Source: Krasilnikoviella flava (lineage in GTDB: Bacteria > Actinomycetota > Actinomycetes > Actinomycetales > Cellulomonadaceae). Taken from it: DNA of 64,000 nt. Made by a program: the position numbers and the translations under genes. Under the pieces are notes generated by a model. The model worked only from the letters and a program-made list of their open reading frames with translations. It was not told the DNA's origin and searched no databases. Each line of letters opens with the position of its first letter. Positions within the stretch are counted from its first letter, which is position 1. The stretch lies in the NCBI RefSeq assembly GCF_900167525.1, contig NZ_FUZQ01000009.1:60069-124068 (forward strand). The letters are read 5' to 3'. Shown here one piece after another: positions 63,035 to 64,000 of this stretch.

Positions 63035-63969
63035 TGGCGTTCATCGACGCCAACCGTGGCGATGTCGTCGACGGGGCGCGGCTCACAGTCGAGTCCATCT
63101 GCACCGTGCTGCGCGCGGCAGGGGTGCAGGTGGCTGTGAGCACGTACTACGCCGCGAAGAAGCGCCCTGCCTCGGCGCGGGCGTTGCGTGACGCCGAGCT
63201 GCGCCCGCGGCTGCGGGCGCTGTGGGATGACAACTACCGGGTCTACGGCGCACGGAAGCTGTGGAAGGCCGCCCGCCGGGCCGGGCTGGAGATCGGTCGG
63301 GACCAGGTTGCCCGGTTGATGCGCGCCGAGGGCATCGAAGGTGCCCGGCGGACCAAGCGGGTCCGCACCACCAAGGCGGCCGAGGGCGTGCCGCGGCATC
63401 CGGACCTGGTCGGTCGGGACTTTAACGCCATGGCGCCGAACGAGCTGTGGGTCACCGACTTGACCTACGTGCCGACCTGGGCCGGCGTGGCCTACGTGTG
63501 CTTCATCATCGACGCCTACTCGCGCATGATCGTCGGATGGCGGGTCGCGGCGCACATGCGCACCACGATGGTCCTGGACGCGATCGAGATGGCCCGGTGG
63601 TCTCGCGGCACCCACCTCGAGGGACTGAGGTGTCACAGCGACGCCGGATCTCAGTTCACGAGCCTGCGCTACGGCGAACGACTGGCCGAGATCGGCGCGG
63701 TTCCGTCGATCGGGACGGTGGGCGACTCGTATGACAACGCGTTAGCCGAGACCGTCAATGGCTACTACAAGGCCGAACTCATCCGCGGACCCGCCCGACC
63801 CGGACCGTGGAAGAGCGTCGAGGACGTCGAGCTCGCGACCCTGGGGTGGGTCCACTGGCACAACACCGAGCGCCTGCACGGCTACCTCGGTGACGTCCCG
63901 CCCGCCGAGTTCGAGAGCGCCCTCTACGCTACCCAGCAGGGGTCGAGGGCCCTGGCCGAGATCAAATAA
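63034..63969 (+). CDS. IS3-family transposase OrfB (DDE integrase core)
   Basis: This 311-residue catalytic subunit has the HTH_21 region (YRVYGARKLWKAARRAGLEIGRDQVARLM) followed by the rve integrase core: catalytic D in WVTDLTYV, D in HSDAGSQFTS and E in SYDNALAETVNGYYK. The triad is complete, so the element may be active. GTG 63034 overlaps the OrfA stop; the frame is open back to 62860, as needed for the frameshift fusion. Confidence 0.93.
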   Translation: MAFIDANRGDVVDGARLTVESICTVLRAAGVQVAVSTYYAAKKRPASARALRDAELRPRLRALWDDNYRVYGARKLWKAARRAGLEIGRDQVARLMRAEGIEGARRTKRVRTTKAAEGVPRHPDLVGRDFNAMAPNELWVTDLTYVPTWAGVAYVCFIIDAYSRMIVGWRVAAHMRTTMVLDAIEMARWSRGTHLEGLRCHSDAGSQFTSLRYGERLAEIGAVPSIGTVGDSYDNALAETVNGYYKAELIRGPARPGPWKSVEDVELATLGWVHWHNTERLHGYLGDVPPAEFESALYATQQGSRALAEIK

Positions 63970-64000
63970 CCAGAGCCTCCATCAGACCCAGGGCGATTCA

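Larger units (their letters stand above)
62636..64000 (+). mobile_element. complete IS3-family insertion sequence
   Basis: A 1365-bp element with terminal inverted repeats: left 62636-62666 and right 63970-64000 both begin TGAATCGCCCTGGGT and share GGAGGCTC (about 25 of 31 bases identical). It encodes OrfA and OrfB in the -1 frame relation. It ends at the last base of the window, so the target duplication cannot be read. Confidence 0.92.

Overview
The window is very GC-rich (about 73-75% in most genes, strong G/C third-position bias, GTG starts common). It carries actinobacterial regulatory signatures: DtxR/IdeR iron boxes, a DasR-type dre site, an actinobacterial LexA box and an imuA'-imuB-dnaE2 cassette. 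Together with the secreted glycosidases this suggests a soil or plant-associated Micrococcales actinomycete of the Cellulosimicrobium/Cellulomonas type. The genus is an inference.

Layout. 1-6.2 kb: the end of an ABC exporter gene, then small housekeeping and accessory genes (GNAT, NAD(P)-binding reductase with a divergent AraC regulator, SpoU methyltransferase, DUF402 protein, serine hydrolase with a divergent MerR regulator). 6.2-6.95 kb: a decayed alpha/beta hydrolase. 7.0-13.8 kb: an N-acetylglucosamine block with a secreted GH89 enzyme, a ROK regulator and a secreted GH84 enzyme whose start region carries a dre operator. 13.9-20.1 kb: siderophore uptake (ATPase, lipoprotein, fused double permease) and a siderophore-interacting reductase; the two transcription units have the same iron-box/leaderless-start design, with a universal stress protein between them. 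20.2-21.3 kb: YbaK and PEBP proteins.

21.4-40.6 kb: a large acyl-CoA catabolic locus. It has a LivGFHMK-type importer, an AMP-forming acyl-CoA ligase, two acyl-CoA dehydrogenases, thiolase, MaoC hydratase, thioesterase, several short- and medium-chain dehydrogenases and two TetR regulators. Four of its transcription units share an 18-bp palindrome (consensus ATACCGNNCAGTCGGTAT), so they probably form one regulon for import, CoA activation and beta-oxidation of an unidentified carboxylic acid.

40.7-47.1 kb: the SOS mutagenesis cassette imuA'-imuB-dnaE2 behind a perfect LexA box. Its dnaE2 contains two palindromic elements that are read through in frame. 47.2-53.0 kb: small genes (GNAT, SRPBCC-ArsR pair, lipoprotein, RIO-like kinase, metallo-beta-lactamase-fold hydrolase, DUF457-type membrane protein). 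53.3 kb: tRNA-Leu(GAG) with a strong terminator.

53.6-64.0 kb: an accessory island beside the tRNA. It holds a 2101-residue RHS/Hint polymorphic toxin that appears to lack its 5' end, a PD-(D/E)XK-like toxin tip, a DUF4304-like immunity gene, a row of lower-GC orphan modules with a duplicated RHS scrap, and a complete 1365-bp IS3-family element that ends at the last base of the window and has interrupted an IS110-like transposase gene.
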